Shown piece by piece: positions 5,726 through 5,963 of a stretch of 5,963 nucleotides of DNA; position 1 is the first letter of the stretch; every line of letters begins with the position of its first letter. The notes below the pieces were generated by a model. It saw only the letters and a program-made list of their open reading frames with translations. It was not told the DNA's origin and searched no databases. The position numbers and the translations under genes were made by a program. The stretch covers positions 1 to 5,963 of the forward strand of contig CAIRWP010000235.1 in NCBI GenBank assembly GCA_903882335.1, written 5' to 3'. This stretch comes from an uncultured Opitutia bacterium. GTDB taxonomy: Bacteria; Verrucomicrobiota; Verrucomicrobiia; Opitutales; UBA953.

Positions 5726-5785
5726 TTCGTTTAGGGCCAGGGCCAGGGCCAGGGTCAGGGCTAGGGGCACGGACAGGAAAAGCAT
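5722..5785. repeat. ATGCTT/AAGCAT inverted repeat around the hexamer array
   Basis: ATGCTT (5722-5727) and AAGCAT (5780-5785) are perfect reverse complements with 52 bases between them, nearly all of it the AGGGCC-type array. In the repeat near the window start, the corresponding arm CAATGCC/GGCATTG has only a GCA loop. Confidence 0.45.
5733..5768 (+). repeat. Hexanucleotide tandem repeat (AGGGCC)n
   Basis: There are six consecutive 6-base units: AGGGCC three times (5733-5750), then AGGGTC, AGGGCT and AGGGGC (5751-5768). It is a microsatellite-like array that decays towards its 3' end. It is a candidate for copy-number variation by slippage. Confidence 0.8.
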
Positions 5786-5792
5786 CGGGTAG

Positions 5793-5813
5793 GGCTGACC
5801 GTCCCGGTCGGCC
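5793..5813. repeat. 9-bp stem-loop, TCC loop
   Basis: GGCTGACCG (5793-5801) pairs with CGGTCGGCC (5805-5813), with one G-T wobble (5796/5810) and loop TCC. Confidence 0.65.
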
Positions 5814-5835
5814 GTGTGTCTACCTGGTCTATCGC

Positions 5836-5857
5836 GGACGAGCAGGGACGCTCGTCC
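5836..5857. repeat. 8-bp perfect stem-loop (GGACGAGC/GCTCGTCC)
   Basis: GGACGAGC (5836-5843) and GCTCGTCC (5850-5857) are perfect reverse complements around AGGGAC. The sequence resembles dispersed GACGAGC...GCTCGTC repeats that I associate with Verrucomicrobiota intergenic DNA; that association is from memory only. Confidence 0.7.
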
Positions 5858-5881
5858 CTACCTCAACGGCAACCGAGGTAG
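5858..5881. repeat. 7-bp perfect stem-loop (CTACCTC/GAGGTAG)
   Basis: CTACCTC (5858-5864) and GAGGTAG (5875-5881) are perfect reverse complements around a ten-base loop. It directly abuts the preceding stem-loop with no spacer. Confidence 0.65.
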
Positions 5882-5923
5882 CCGCAATCAGTTTCCTGAC
5901 CCTGCCTCTCATTTGACACTGCT

Positions 5924-5938
5924 TCTGCCGAGGGCAGA
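5924..5938. repeat. 6-bp stem-loop (TCTGCC/GGCAGA)
   Basis: TCTGCC (5924-5929) and GGCAGA (5933-5938) are perfect reverse complements around GAG. No T-tract follows. Confidence 0.5.
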
Positions 5939-5963
5939 CCGACGGGCCTTCACCCATGCCCCG

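Larger units (their letters stand above)
5702..5963. other. Repeat-rich intergenic region with no gene seen
   Basis: No plausible gene is visible on either strand. Open stretches here run across the tandem array and palindromes and have low-complexity translations. The region contains the end of the dispersed repeat, a hexanucleotide array and four perfect or near-perfect stem-loops. None is followed by a T-tract, so I cannot name an intrinsic terminator for the operon. Confidence 0.6.

Noticed and set aside
4349..5785. Long open frame (478 codons) on the minus strand opposite the DUF1552 gene
   Set aside because: It is a GC-rich antisense shadow of a well-supported gene; its translation is low-complexity and Ala/Leu/Val/His-rich, and its N terminus comes from the hexamer array and adjacent noncoding repeat.
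5722..5916. Plus-strand open frame after the operon
   Set aside because: It starts in the repeat, translates the AGGGCC array as Gly-Pro runs, and continues through stem-loops. It looks like noncoding repeat DNA.

Overview
The window reads as a high-GC chromosomal segment from the Planctomycetota-Verrucomicrobiota side of the tree. A Verrucomicrobiota member related to Opitutales is my best guess. The main clue is a gene pair typical of those phyla: a large exported cytochrome-like DUF1587/1595/1592/1588/1585 protein followed immediately by a Tat-exported DUF1552 protein. No start codon has a convincing Shine-Dalgarno sequence, and the intergenic DNA is full of GC-rich hairpin repeats. No rRNA, tRNA, CRISPR array, transposase or phage gene is visible.

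Layout. Positions 1-162 are a hairpin-rich repeat block: two copies of a 17-nt direct repeat, each forming a long stem-loop, with three smaller arms between them. Positions 163-416 hold no gene that I can see. Positions 417-803 encode a YiaA-type four-helix membrane protein of lower GC, followed by a hairpin and then a strong intrinsic terminator (845-881). Positions 950-1195 encode a small basic protein I do not recognise. Positions 1264-4365 and 4370-5701 are the DUF1592-type and DUF1552 genes, four bases apart and almost certainly one operon. Positions 5702-5963 hold no gene, but do hold a hexanucleotide tandem array and several perfect hairpins.

How the parts work together. The two large genes are a co-exported pair. 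The first has a Sec-type signal, an N-terminal CxxCH haem motif with a candidate Met ligand, and a second CxxCH near the C terminus. The second has a twin-arginine signal and an HXXSHH-type motif whose last residue is Ser. Both should act outside the cytoplasmic membrane. Their joint biochemical role is not established, and I do not assign one. YiaA is insulated from them by its own terminator and looks unrelated in function.

The most unusual signal is in the repeats. A 27-nt sequence at 55-81 recurs with 24 of 27 identical bases at 5699-5725, where it starts exactly at the stop codon of the DUF1552 gene. At both sites it is followed by hairpin arms in a similar order. This suggests a dispersed, mobile-like or REP-like element family in this genome.
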